Source: Planktothrix tepida PCC 9214 (GTDB lineage Bacteria > Cyanobacteriota > Cyanobacteriia > Cyanobacteriales > Microcoleaceae). Taken from it: a stretch of 59,366 bases of DNA. Both the position numbers and the translations under genes were made by a program. Location: the NCBI RefSeq assembly GCF_900009145.1, contig NZ_LN889762.1, positions 1-59,366 of the forward strand. The letters run 5' to 3'. The notes under the pieces were generated by a model. That model made no database searches and had not been told where the DNA came from. It saw only the letters and a list, made by a program, of their open reading frames with translations. Positions 8,854 through 16,760 of this stretch are shown here, piece after piece (the stretch's first letter is position 1; every line of letters starts with the position of its first letter).

Positions 8854-9144
8854 ATGCTGAAACAGCAAATTATAGAGTTCGCTGAAAAGTGGGGCTATAT
8901 CTTGGTCTACCCCGAATACTCCCCTAAAGCTCAAACTAACCTCTGGACTGTTAAAGTCCCGACCACTCAATTCAAAAGTAAACCTAGCTTTACGAGAACT
9001 CGCAAAATTCTGGAGGATGAAAACTTAGAGCAATTGTTAGAGCAAATAAAGCAGTATTTTTCAAGTCATAAAAAACCGATTAAAGTTCTACTGCGAGAAA
9101 CTAAGTTAAGCTTGGAAAATCAAGAACTGTTTACTATTAGTTAA
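8854..9144 (+). CDS. hypothetical protein (96 aa)
   Basis: Unrecognised basic 96-aa protein that begins 58 bp after the HNH gene and may be cotranscribed with it. A decayed relative of its C-terminus (KPIKVLLRETKLSLENQELF) is found at about 10262-10386. This implies a local duplication in this gene run. Confidence 0.6.
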   Translation: MLKQQIIEFAEKWGYILVYPEYSPKAQTNLWTVKVPTTQFKSKPSFTRTRKILEDENLEQLLEQIKQYFSSHKKPIKVLLRETKLSLENQELFTIS

Positions 9145-9152
9145 AGTGTAAT

Positions 9153-9352
9153 ATGGAAATAAAACCCACTATTTTAAAGAAAAAATCTGGAGAAAATGTG
9201 GAATTTTATCTTGTTGGAAAAGAGTTTTTTTACTTGAATCAGTTAGTTTAATTGGTGCTTTTAGAGAGGCATTATTGATTGAGCCTGACTTAGATAAAAC
9301 TAGCTGGATCGACGAAAAAAACAAAACTGTTCCAGTTTTATTCAAAATATAA
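9153..9352 (+). pseudogene. frameshifted small gene
   Basis: An ATG frame reads MEIKPTILKKKSGENVEF and reaches GKEFFYLNQLV-stop. Shifting at the run of seven T in GAGTTTTTTTAC gives a smooth continuation: LLESVSLIGAFREALL, then LDKTSWIDEKNKTVPVLFKI-stop. One extra T would restore a single protein of about 66 aa. It is either a decayed gene, a sequencing error in a homopolymer, or slippage expression. It begins 8 bp after the 96-aa gene. Confidence 0.6.
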
Positions 9353-9425
9353 GTTAAAATACAGAAATCCGATGGCTTACGTTAACTTTTGTTTTTTCTA
9401 ATTATTCAATTTAGGGGTTAATACA

Positions 9426-9878
9426 ATGAATCCAGAACACCAAAAAGTTCAAAATATCACATCTTTACTTCGAGTTGCCCGTGATTTACTTAACACTATT
9501 GAACCAGGTTCTTTAACGAAATTTGAATCTAACAACTTTATCGAACCTGCACTAACGGATTTGATTAAAACGTTTTCTTATATCAGAAACGGAGTAGATC
9601 TAGCTGAGGTGTCCTTAGATCCTGGAGAGCTAGAAAAAGTAAAGATTACTAGACGGTATTTTGAAGCTTTTCTACAAGAGGAAGATTTTAAGGGGGTGAA
9701 AGACAGTGTTTATGTTCGAGAAAAAGCAACATATATTGCTCTTGAAATTGGTAAAGCTAAGGCGGATCAAACGTTCATGAATATAGTTGATGACGAACTT
9801 GAAACATGGTATTTATATGATGAACTGTTAAGCGATTGGCTAGATTATGAAGCAAACAAATATCCAGTTCGGTACTAA
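9426..9878 (+). CDS. hypothetical protein (150 aa)
   Basis: Unrecognised helical, acidic protein. Its N-terminus (ITSLLRVARDLLNTIE) resembles the start of the 240-aa protein at 10415 (VLALLRIARNELTSSN), so the two may be distant paralogues. It is the first of a plus-strand run of small genes separated by short gaps up to 13301. No domain identified. Confidence 0.6.
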   Translation: MNPEHQKVQNITSLLRVARDLLNTIEPGSLTKFESNNFIEPALTDLIKTFSYIRNGVDLAEVSLDPGELEKVKITRRYFEAFLQEEDFKGVKDSVYVREKATYIALEIGKAKADQTFMNIVDDELETWYLYDELLSDWLDYEANKYPVRY

Positions 9879-9894
9879 TTATAAGGAGAAGAAC

Positions 9895-10260
9895 ATGAAT
9901 AAGGATGAATTACTTTACGGCTCTGGTTTAACCGAATTAACAGAAGAGTTTTTATCAAGTGTTGGTTATCCTCGTCATCATAAAAGCTGGAGTGAGTGGG
10001 AAGTATTAGCTAGAGAATATGGATTGACAGATGAATTAATTATTGAATTAGAGAAATTCCTTGAACAGAATCAACAGCTTACGGTTCCGATAAGATTTAA
10101 TGGTCAACAATGGTGGCTAACCAAGCAAGAAATAAAGCACGTTAATCTTATAAAGAAATACTTCCCTAAAACCTGGGAATCTCACGTTGCTGAAATCATG
10201 AATAAATTAAGTTTAGGGGACATAGATAAAGATCATAAGTTAAACAGTAGGATGAAATAA
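9895..10260 (+). CDS. hypothetical protein (121 aa)
   Basis: The start at 9895 is preferred because AAGGAGA sits 6-12 nt upstream. A longer frame opening at 9847 would overlap the previous gene. The protein is Trp-rich in the middle (WSEWEVLAREYGL, GQQWWLTKQE) and ends basic. It is probably cotranscribed with 9426-9878. No known function. Confidence 0.65.
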   Translation: MNKDELLYGSGLTELTEEFLSSVGYPRHHKSWSEWEVLAREYGLTDELIIELEKFLEQNQQLTVPIRFNGQQWWLTKQEIKHVNLIKKYFPKTWESHVAEIMNKLSLGDIDKDHKLNSRMK

Positions 10261-10261
10261 G

Positions 10262-10386
10262 CAAGCAGATTCTCGAACAAGAGCAATCTAAGAACATTAA
10301 TTCAACTCAAGTCGCAAAAACCGATTAAGGTTTTGCTGCGAGCAACCCAGTTAAGTTTAGAAAGTCATGAAATGTTTACTCTTTAG
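10262..10386 (+). pseudogene. 3' remnant of a paralogue of the 96-aa gene at 8854
   Basis: From about 10300 the frame reads KPIKVLLRATQLSLESHEMF and then TL-stop, matching the end of the 96-aa protein. Just upstream, another frame gives KQILEQEQ, matching its EQLLEQIKQ segment, so the copy is both truncated and frameshifted. Confidence 0.65.
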
Positions 10387-10414
10387 TAAAAATTAAAAAT
10401 AAGAGAATTTTACT

Positions 10415-11137
10415 ATGCCAGATAAAATTTTAAGCGAAATTATTGAAAATGTTTTGGCTCTCCTCAGAATTGCTCGTAATGAGTTAACCTCATCAAATTG
10501 GAAAGAATCTGACTTTGCAAACGCTCAAGACAGAAAAAATATCCAAAAAATCAAAACAGCAAGTAATATATTCCTTCAGGAACTCCGTTACATAGAAGAG
10601 TCTATTTATGCGCGGTACTACAAGAAAGTTTGTAACGCCAGATCCAAAGGAAATATTGATTTTAATTTGATAGAAGAGATGTCCTGGTTAGACTTGTATA
10701 AAGCAGTCTATGAAGAGAATAAAATACTTCAGAGAGAAAACGACCAACTCAAAAAAGAATTAAGGCAGTTAAAAGGGGAAGAACCGATTAGTCATCCTGT
10801 AGATGAGTTGTTAAAGGCTAAGACTCCAAACATAAGAATGCCATCAGCTAGACGGTATGAGCAATTGTGCCTCATCTATGATGAACTAGCCAGATATGGC
10901 GTTAAAATTCTGTCTGCCGAGCAATCTATAATAACGTACTTTCCTTTAGAAAAGAACGGAGATCATTCAGCCGCATTGTACCTTTATGACCAAGAACGGA
11001 AGATGGGGTACAAATCGGGTTGGGTGATTGAGCCATTAGATCCAGAGCAAAAGGAATTAACAGGAGAATGGGAAGGTTATACACTTGCACGGATAACGGG
11101 CATGATTAAATGGTCTCGCGAATTTAGTATTTTGTAA
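10415..11137 (+). CDS. coiled-coil hypothetical protein (240 aa)
   Basis: Residues about 95-122 (YEENKILQRENDQLKKEL) form a coiled coil that links an N-terminal helical part (similar to the 150-aa protein at 9426) with a C-terminal globular part containing RRYEQLCLIYDELARYGVKIL and GYKSGWVIEPLDPEQ. The architecture is not one I recognise. It could be a DNA- or partner-binding accessory protein of this gene run. Confidence 0.65.
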   Translation: MPDKILSEIIENVLALLRIARNELTSSNWKESDFANAQDRKNIQKIKTASNIFLQELRYIEESIYARYYKKVCNARSKGNIDFNLIEEMSWLDLYKAVYEENKILQRENDQLKKELRQLKGEEPISHPVDELLKAKTPNIRMPSARRYEQLCLIYDELARYGVKILSAEQSIITYFPLEKNGDHSAALYLYDQERKMGYKSGWVIEPLDPEQKELTGEWEGYTLARITGMIKWSREFSIL

Positions 11138-11204
11138 TTACTCAATAACTCTCAAGTTATGCCAAATACAGAACGAATAAAAACCATTTATATTAGGAAC
11201 TTCA

Positions 11205-11405
11205 ATGACTTACATTATTGCCAAATCAGACAAACTAAAAACAGTATCCGGTGGTTGGGCTGTTGCCAGTAATCCTCACATTGCGATTTTTCCTGATTAT
11301 GAAACTGCTAGAGAATATCACGATGGCGGAATGGAAACTATTTTTGAAGCTAAAGTTTTTAGTTTAGATAGTAAACCTGCCAATACATTTACCAGTGAAT
11401 TCTAG
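11205..11405 (+). CDS. hypothetical protein (66 aa)
   Basis: Small unrecognised protein (MTYIIAKSDKLKTVSGGWAV) with no signal peptide or membrane segment. It is followed 8 bp later by the next gene, which suggests cotranscription. Confidence 0.55.
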   Translation: MTYIIAKSDKLKTVSGGWAVASNPHIAIFPDYETAREYHDGGMETIFEAKVFSLDSKPANTFTSEF

Positions 11406-11413
11406 TCAAAACC

Positions 11414-11779
11414 ATGCTCAAACTTCAATCTCAGAGCCTTCATGTTCAACTCACCCACTGTTTAAATACTATTAGTCATCTGTCCAAACCCCTTGTACAG
11501 CAGCGCCCTGTTCCCGCCGAATTAGCCGCCGAGATTGGGAAACTGCAACTGCTACTCCAAAGCACACATGACCAAGCAACTCAGCTACCTACATCTCCAA
11601 AAAAATCAACTCTGATTAAATCTTTGTTGGAGCTTCCCATTGAACAAGCGATCGCACAAATTAATTCAATGGCAGCTTACTCCTCCTGTATGGAGACAGC
11701 TTTGTTTCATGATTTGATGGATATTCGCAATCTTCTAATTTCGGCTAAGAGAATGATTATAGAGTTTATCTCAATTTAG
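11414..11779 (+). CDS. helical hypothetical protein (121 aa)
   Basis: Unrecognised, largely helical Leu/Gln-rich protein lying 8 bp after the 66-aa gene. It contains a HIP1 octamer within the coding sequence at about 11648. No catalytic or binding motif is visible. Confidence 0.55.
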   Translation: MLKLQSQSLHVQLTHCLNTISHLSKPLVQQRPVPAELAAEIGKLQLLLQSTHDQATQLPTSPKKSTLIKSLLELPIEQAIAQINSMAAYSSCMETALFHDLMDIRNLLISAKRMIIEFISI

Positions 11780-11821
11780 TACCCTTTGAAAATCATTATT
11801 AAAGAGTGAGGAATAAACGCA

Positions 11822-12349
11822 ATGAGTACCAATGAAACAATGAGTTTCCCTGAAATAGCAAGCACTTATGAAATCCTTCGATGGTGTAACCAAGTTCTAC
11901 AAGGACAGTTTCGTAAATATGGGTCAGTTATAAATCAGGTGGCAGTCTTTTGCGTTCGTGACGCCAATTCATTAGAAGAAGCTAAGGAGCGTTTTAAAGA
12001 AATTAATTTAGCCGTTGCTCGTATTTTATCAACTGGAGTACAAAAACATAGAATAGAGGATCTCGATGGAGATACGCCTGAAATCTTAGAGTATGCTGAA
12101 GAGTTAAATAACCACATAAATATTAGAGAAATCTGGATGAAATTAAAGATTTTGGCAGTGGAAAAATCAATTATTGCAATTAATCAAGAAACTGGAGAGG
12201 AAAAGACTGGAAAAATTATTAAAATTGATTCTACAATCAAGGTTGATTTTGGAAATGAAATTCAGTCATTTGCAATAAATAGTTGGAAAGAATATGGAAG
12301 TAAATCTGGACAAAAATCTGACTATTTTAGAATTAAAGAAGTATTTTAA
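11822..12349 (+). CDS. hypothetical protein (175 aa)
   Basis: Two-part protein: a helical N-terminal 110 residues, and a small C-terminal beta-type part (ETGEEKTGKIIKIDSTIKVD, SFAINSWKEYGS) that reads like an SH3-type fold. A GAGTGAGGAA stretch 6-15 nt upstream may include the ribosome-binding site. Its domain is unknown to me. Confidence 0.6.
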   Translation: MSTNETMSFPEIASTYEILRWCNQVLQGQFRKYGSVINQVAVFCVRDANSLEEAKERFKEINLAVARILSTGVQKHRIEDLDGDTPEILEYAEELNNHINIREIWMKLKILAVEKSIIAINQETGEEKTGKIIKIDSTIKVDFGNEIQSFAINSWKEYGSKSGQKSDYFRIKEVF

Positions 12350-12376
12350 TCTAGTGAAAAATATGATTAGTCAATT

Positions 12377-12808
12377 ATGGAGATTAAACACGAACTGTCT
12401 TTAACTGAAGAAGAACTTAAAATTGTCAAGCTTGGTTTACTGGGAAAGTTAAACAAAAATTCTCCCTATTGGAACAAAGCTCAAAGACTTGCTGATTCTA
12501 TCCCGATTGAAGTTAAAACTCAAGAAGCTCCCAAAGCAGGTATTACAGAAACAATACTTTTAGCCATTGAGGCGCTAGAAACTGCAACATCTCAAGAAAT
12601 CGTTGAACATCTGGGGTTAGATTATCCAAACTCTGTTTCTGCCTTGTGTTCTAAACTTTATCGTAACGGTAAGCTCGAACGATTCAAAACAGAAATTGAC
12701 CCCTATGATCGCCAAACTCAAGGAGTTAGACCGATACACCGTTATAAATTAGCTAAGAAAACAATTTACGAACTGAAGGAAAAAAAACAATCTGGCAAAC
12801 TCAGTTAA
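12377..12808 (+). CDS. winged-helix-like small protein (143 aa)
   Basis: Residues 55-110 (ITETILLAIEALETATSQEI, EHLGLDYPNSVSALCSKLY, NGKLERF) have the spacing of a winged helix-turn-helix in which the second helix reads a DNA groove. The C-terminus is Lys-rich. It may regulate this run of small genes (inference). It begins 27 bp after the preceding gene. Confidence 0.55.
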   Translation: MEIKHELSLTEEELKIVKLGLLGKLNKNSPYWNKAQRLADSIPIEVKTQEAPKAGITETILLAIEALETATSQEIVEHLGLDYPNSVSALCSKLYRNGKLERFKTEIDPYDRQTQGVRPIHRYKLAKKTIYELKEKKQSGKLS

Positions 12809-12827
12809 TTTGGCATATTAAGGAATC

Positions 12828-13301
12828 ATGTACTACGGTTATCGCTGTTACGATGAATTTGGCAATCCCTTGGGGTGGCTGTATACCCTGAAGGAAGATC
12901 ATCAAATTGTATGGACGGAAAACCAAGAATGTCTCCATTGGTGTAAACGCTGGAAAACTGAACAAGGCGCAAAAAAACATCATCAATATTATAATCAGCT
13001 TTGGCAATCTCTATTTTTAGGAGGATATCTACAAGTGGAACCCATACCTGTACCGGATGAACAACCTTTAACTTCCCCACGCCAAAGTCAAGAAAAATGG
13101 GATGCTAATAATTCTGATATCATTAAAGAATCTAAAGCAAAATATGATAGTAATAATCCTATCTGGTCTGTACGCTTTAAAGCAGAACATCAAGATATTT
13201 TAGATTGGCTCAATGAAGAACGTTATGATGATGAAACTAATCAAGATTTGCTGATTCGGAAACTTAGAAAGCTGATGAAGATGGAAAATCAAGGTTATTA
13301 G
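12828..13301 (+). CDS. hypothetical protein (157 aa)
   Basis: Unrecognised protein, aromatic at the N-terminus (MYYGYRCYDEFGNPLGWLYT), with a basic Trp/His patch (CLHWCKRWKTEQGAKKHH) and an acidic C-terminus. It is the last of the tightly spaced plus-strand small genes. The 370 bp that follow are noncoding and appear structured. Confidence 0.6.
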   Translation: MYYGYRCYDEFGNPLGWLYTLKEDHQIVWTENQECLHWCKRWKTEQGAKKHHQYYNQLWQSLFLGGYLQVEPIPVPDEQPLTSPRQSQEKWDANNSDIIKESKAKYDSNNPIWSVRFKAEHQDILDWLNEERYDDETNQDLLIRKLRKLMKMENQGY

Positions 13302-13369
13302 TAAGTTGTAATATTTCATTATATTTTACGGGTAATAACATGGATAAAATCAAAATAATTTACGTTTGT

Positions 13370-13590
13370 CAATTTGGTGGTTGGTGGAGTTTCCCCCCTC
13401 AGAACTGGATATCGAACTGCAAATATGGTAAACTTAATAAATGATTGCAGAAGGCAGAGGTGTAAATCCTCAGTAAACGGTTGGCATCGCCGGAAGTACC
13501 ACACATAGTTTAATAAGTTAACAGAACGTCTGCAATCACACCCGGCGTAGAAATAGCGAATATGAAGGGTAAGCTATTACAATAAAACCT
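13370..13590 (+). ncRNA. candidate structured RNA element
   Basis: Noncoding stretch with nested inverted repeats. TGATTGCAGA (13442-13451) pairs perfectly with TCTGCAATCA (13529-13538). Inside are GAGG-N7-CCTC (13457-13471) and smaller stems, and an ATAGC/GCTAT pair follows (13553 onwards). The strand is a guess. It could be the catalytic-RNA part of a decayed group II intron or a small RNA. There is no open frame of note. It occupies most of the gene-free 13302-13671. Confidence 0.4.
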
Positions 13591-13671
13591 TTACATCCCA
13601 CTCTATTTAATATTCTGTGTTTACCAATTTAAGTTAAGGATACAATAGTTTTTAAATTAGGAAATCAAGCA

Positions 13672-14181
13672 ATGACAGATTCAGCACTGTTAACGCTCAG
13701 AACAATGTTGCAAGAACGAGCCGATTTAATGAAAACGATTCATAGTAAAAATGAACACTGGAAATATAAAGGATTTGAAGAACTGGTGTTAAACTGTGGG
13801 AGAGAAATGGAAGCCATACCGTTACCTAAAAAGATAAAACTGGGTATCCCGAAGCAATGTTATTTTAATTGTATTGAACTGATTCAAAAACATCAAGATT
13901 TAACCTATGTAGAAGGCTATGCTTTAGATGCTGATATTTCTTTCCCTGTTGCCCATTCTTGGTTAATGAATCCTCAAGGAAAAGCGATTGACCCCACTTG
14001 GAAGTCTGCCGGACTTTGCTACATTGGTGTTCCCTTCTCAACTCAGTGGGTATTGGATTTTCTGGAAGCTCGGAAACAACGGGGCAGGGATGATTATTTG
14101 AGTTTATTTGAAAGCAATTATCTTGAGGAATTTTCGTTTTTGAAGGAGGGAGTTCCGCAGTTTGATAAGTCTGGGGTATAA
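13672..14181 (+). CDS. possible papain/transglutaminase-like fold protein (169 aa)
   Basis: Contains a Cys-His-Asp series in the right order for a cysteine-peptidase or transglutaminase-like fold: KQCYFNCIEL (Cys about 64), PVAHSWLMN (His about 104), IDPTWKS (Asp about 117). The flanking TYVEGYALDADISFPVAHSW also resembles such domains in phage and accessory proteins. Substrate and activity are unknown, and the triad assignment is inferred. It has its own AT-rich upstream region. Confidence 0.55.
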   Translation: MTDSALLTLRTMLQERADLMKTIHSKNEHWKYKGFEELVLNCGREMEAIPLPKKIKLGIPKQCYFNCIELIQKHQDLTYVEGYALDADISFPVAHSWLMNPQGKAIDPTWKSAGLCYIGVPFSTQWVLDFLEARKQRGRDDYLSLFESNYLEEFSFLKEGVPQFDKSGV

Positions 14182-14297
14182 TTTTAAGTCAATCTTTATA
14201 CAGAAATTCACCTTATACATTCATAGCCAATATTATCTAAACTGTCTTTATATTCAGACCCCTCCTCCCACCAAATCGTTAGTGTTCGGCAAAAGTT

Positions 14298-14604
14298 TTA
14301 GGTTGATAGCTGCTGAATGTTCATTCGTCGGATTAATCCATCTTCAAGCGTGTAAAGATGCTGAACAATCTGATCTACAATCAAATTTCCTTGCAAATCA
14401 TGCACCACTTGATGAACATCGACTACGATGCACCCGTTGTCATCTAATTGAAATCTTTGTGGCTCAACATGAGGAGCAATGGAATTCCACTGCCGAGTCC
14501 AGTAATCTCGTACAGCTTTATGCCCGTAAACATACCCGCCATCCATACCATTTGCCCACTCTACATCGGGATGCAAGACTGCAAGAACGGCATCAATATC
14601 TGGA
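14298..14604 (-). pseudogene. SnoaL-like (NTF2-fold) gene, 3' part only
   Basis: The frame DIDAVLAVLHPDVEWANGMD, then GHKAVRDYWTRQW, is a typical SnoaL-like polyketide-cyclase/NTF2 domain. Its N-terminal part is missing. The reading frame upstream runs straight into group II intron domains VI and V, so those codons are intron RNA and not protein. The intron is itself 5'-truncated and no 5' exon is visible, so the gene is broken. Confidence 0.75.
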
Positions 14605-16180
14605 TGCCTAAGCCAGGAAGTCACCCCCCTGACTCGGCTACAAAACCGTGCATGAAACGTTAATTTCACACGGCTCCTCAATGATTTGGTGCTTGTCACG
14701 CACACCTCTAAATTCAGAGTTAAAAGGGATTACAGTTGAGATAATCCTCATCTATCTCTTGAACTGAAACAGCAATTTTATCAGAGGAAGCTGTTTTAGC
14801 ATCATGGCAATGTCCATGAAGTAATTGAAGGTTGTCGTAACTATCCTTACCACCTTTTGAACGGGGGATTTTATGGTCGATTTCCATCAAATCTTCATGA
14901 TTGAAAAACAGCCCACAATGAGTACACTTTCCTTTCTGCATCTTCAAGAGTGTTGCCATTCTTTTTGAAGCTTCAGGATGTTTACCCATTCTCGAACTCC
15001 AGTATACCCAGTCACCATCAAACGGGCTACGGCTTCCTTGCACCTGTATGTGTCTCACAATGCGAGTTTCACGGTGCTTGAGTAAGCGAATTTTCTGGTT
15101 ATGGGGTTTAAATACCCAATTATCAGACCCTACGGTTTGCCAATACTTTTGACAACTCCATCGGGAAGATTTATTAGGGTGACGATGTTCTGCCCATGCT
15201 TTTAGCTGACTGAATAATGTTGTATCAGCCTGGTTAAATATGCGTTTGCTGACGACACCTGAGTAGTAGTTTGTCCATCCACGGATGACGGGATTCAAAT
15301 GAGCGATTAAATCAGATTGTGGTACTGACTTATGCCCATCAATCAATTTACCTATCTTCTGCGTGTGTGTCTTCAGCTTTGCTTTACTTGGGGTAATTAG
15401 AGTTTTGTAACCCAGTAATTTTCCGCTTGAGCTTTTACCACTGTGATATTTTCCAACAGGAAATTGTCGAACAGTGAAACCCAGAAAATCAAAACCCACC
15501 TTACCTTCATACATATTAAGTGTATGAGATATTCGGGTTTTACTTGGTTTCAATTCCAGTCCCAATTCGCTTAACCATTCACTAATAATCTGCTGACATC
15601 TTTGGATAACGGCAAGGTCTTTATGCAGAATGACGAAATCATCTGCAAATCGAATTAAACTTATTGCTGTATAGTTCGCCGCTAGAGAGCCGGGTAGACT
15701 TAAAGCAACTTGTTTAATTCTATTCTCCATACCGTGAAGGGCTATATTCGCTAATAACGGCGAAATCGTACCCCCTTGTGGAACACCCATTGATGTTGTT
15801 GTGTTGTCAGATTTCTCCCTCACAGCATATTCCGAGAAATCAATCACTCCCGCTTTTAACCATGCACAAATTTGTCGGCGGATGGTGGGGAATGTATTTA
15901 ATTTTGACAGCAGAACATTATGATCAATTTTGTCAAAACATTTTGCAATATCGGCATCCAACACATATTTAGGTTTCAGCTTAATAGTGTTGAATATTGC
16001 CTTAATCGCATCATGGGCGCTTCTTCCTGGTCGGAAACCGAAGGAGTTTGGCTCGAAGCGAGCTTCCCATTCAGGTTCCAGAGCTAGTTTTACTAGCGAT
16101 TGCAAGGCGCGGTCGTATAGAGTGGGTATAGAAAGGGGTCGTTTTCTTAACCGCAGCCACAAAAACTCGACAACCTCTCA
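14604..16180 (-). mobile_element. 5'-truncated group II intron
   Basis: On the minus strand the intron-encoded protein is followed by a classic domain V (14641-14676: GAGCCGTGTG, an internal loop, GCACGGTTTTG) and a domain VI hairpin (14605-14640). The 3' end is near 14604, where SnoaL coding sequence resumes. No GTGCG-like 5' end is present before the resolvase remnant, and the protein lacks its N-terminus. This fits incomplete reverse transcription during insertion or a later deletion. The exact 5' limit is uncertain. Confidence 0.8.
14720..16162 (-). CDS. group II intron reverse transcriptase/maturase, N-terminally truncated
   Basis: 480-aa intron-encoded protein. It keeps the fingers/palm (VLDADIAKCFDKIDH, MGVPQGGTISPLLAN, catalytic FADD at 172-175), the maturase X region (NPVIRGWTNYYSG) and a C-terminal HNH domain (CTHC 413-416, MEIDHKIPRSKGGKD, HCHD 451-454). 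It opens at a TTG within KRPLSIPTLYDRA, so RT0 and most of RT1 are missing; a TGA lies six codons upstream. Full-length relatives have roughly another 80-100 residues. It is probably inactive alone. Confidence 0.85.
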   Translation of the reverse strand: MWLRLRKRPLSIPTLYDRALQSLVKLALEPEWEARFEPNSFGFRPGRSAHDAIKAIFNTIKLKPKYVLDADIAKCFDKIDHNVLLSKLNTFPTIRRQICAWLKAGVIDFSEYAVREKSDNTTTSMGVPQGGTISPLLANIALHGMENRIKQVALSLPGSLAANYTAISLIRFADDFVILHKDLAVIQRCQQIISEWLSELGLELKPSKTRISHTLNMYEGKVGFDFLGFTVRQFPVGKYHSGKSSSGKLLGYKTLITPSKAKLKTHTQKIGKLIDGHKSVPQSDLIAHLNPVIRGWTNYYSGVVSKRIFNQADTTLFSQLKAWAEHRHPNKSSRWSCQKYWQTVGSDNWVFKPHNQKIRLLKHRETRIVRHIQVQGSRSPFDGDWVYWSSRMGKHPEASKRMATLLKMQKGKCTHCGLFFNHEDLMEIDHKIPRSKGGKDSYDNLQLLHGHCHDAKTASSDKIAVSVQEIDEDYLNCNPF

Positions 16181-16279
16181 AACTAGCTCAAGTTTAGTAA
16201 CGAAACTCGGTAATTCAATCTAAGTCAACATACCCTATTGAGTAACGAGTATATTAACTCGTGTACTGGGGTTGAAAGG

Positions 16280-16390
16280 ATGCTGATAGGCTATGCCCGA
16301 ATTTCAACAGACGACCAAAATCTCAACCTGCAAAAGGGCGTAAATAGAAGGTTCGTGTCATCAGGTGCAGCCTGTGGCTATAACACTTGA
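16280..16390 (+). pseudogene. serine recombinase/resolvase, N-terminal stub
   Basis: ATG at 16280 encodes MLIGYARISTDDQNLNLQKG, the textbook start of resolvase/invertase proteins, including the Tyr-Ala-Arg-x-Ser with the nucleophilic serine. The frame then leaves the family and stops after 36 codons. The break lies in the 27-bp sequence (16347-16373) that recurs inverted at 1475. It is the remnant of a transposon or IS607-type element. Confidence 0.8.
16347..16373. repeat. 27-bp repeat, inverted copy of 1475-1501
   Basis: Exact reverse complement of the 27 bp at 1475-1501. It sits where the resolvase reading frame is cut, as expected for the end of an inserted element. Confidence 0.75.
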
Positions 16391-16760
16391 TATATATGGA
16401 TTCTAGCCTCTTAATAACTTTCCTCTCTTAGCTTCCTTTTTGCCCCTGATTCATAATTTTTTTAAATATATCTTTTTTAAAACGTTTGGAGAGTATTCCG
16501 AGAAAATATCTTTGCCGAAAAGGGATGTTGGATAGTGAGAGATAGCATGGGTCAAGTCCTCATTTAGAAATTAACGTTTTTATAGGGTGTCTAGTGTTCA
16601 CTGTACAGTTAACTAGACACCCGTTAGATTAGCGATTAGCTATAATACGCGCACAAAGGACACGATATAAAATTTTATTACAAATAATCGCTGCAACATT
16701 TACGCAGAAGGTTTTTTAGTGGCTAGTTTGTGGTTCATTACACGCTCGCTATTTATAAGC
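16391..16760. other. gene-free stretch with a strong hairpin
   Basis: Contains an 11-bp perfect inverted repeat, GGGTGTCTAGT at 16585-16595 and its complement at 16612-16622, around a loop that holds the small palindrome ACTGTACAGT. No T-run follows on either strand, so it is not a standard terminator. It may be a mobile-element end. Nothing else recognised. Confidence 0.55.

Noticed and set aside
13319-13504. Minus-strand frame of 61 codons in the structured stretch
   Set aside because: No start signal or domain; the inverted repeats explain the region better.
16585-16622. Hairpin as terminator of the glucan enzyme
   Set aside because: The stem is strong, but no T-run follows on the minus strand and it lies about 140 bp past the stop codon.
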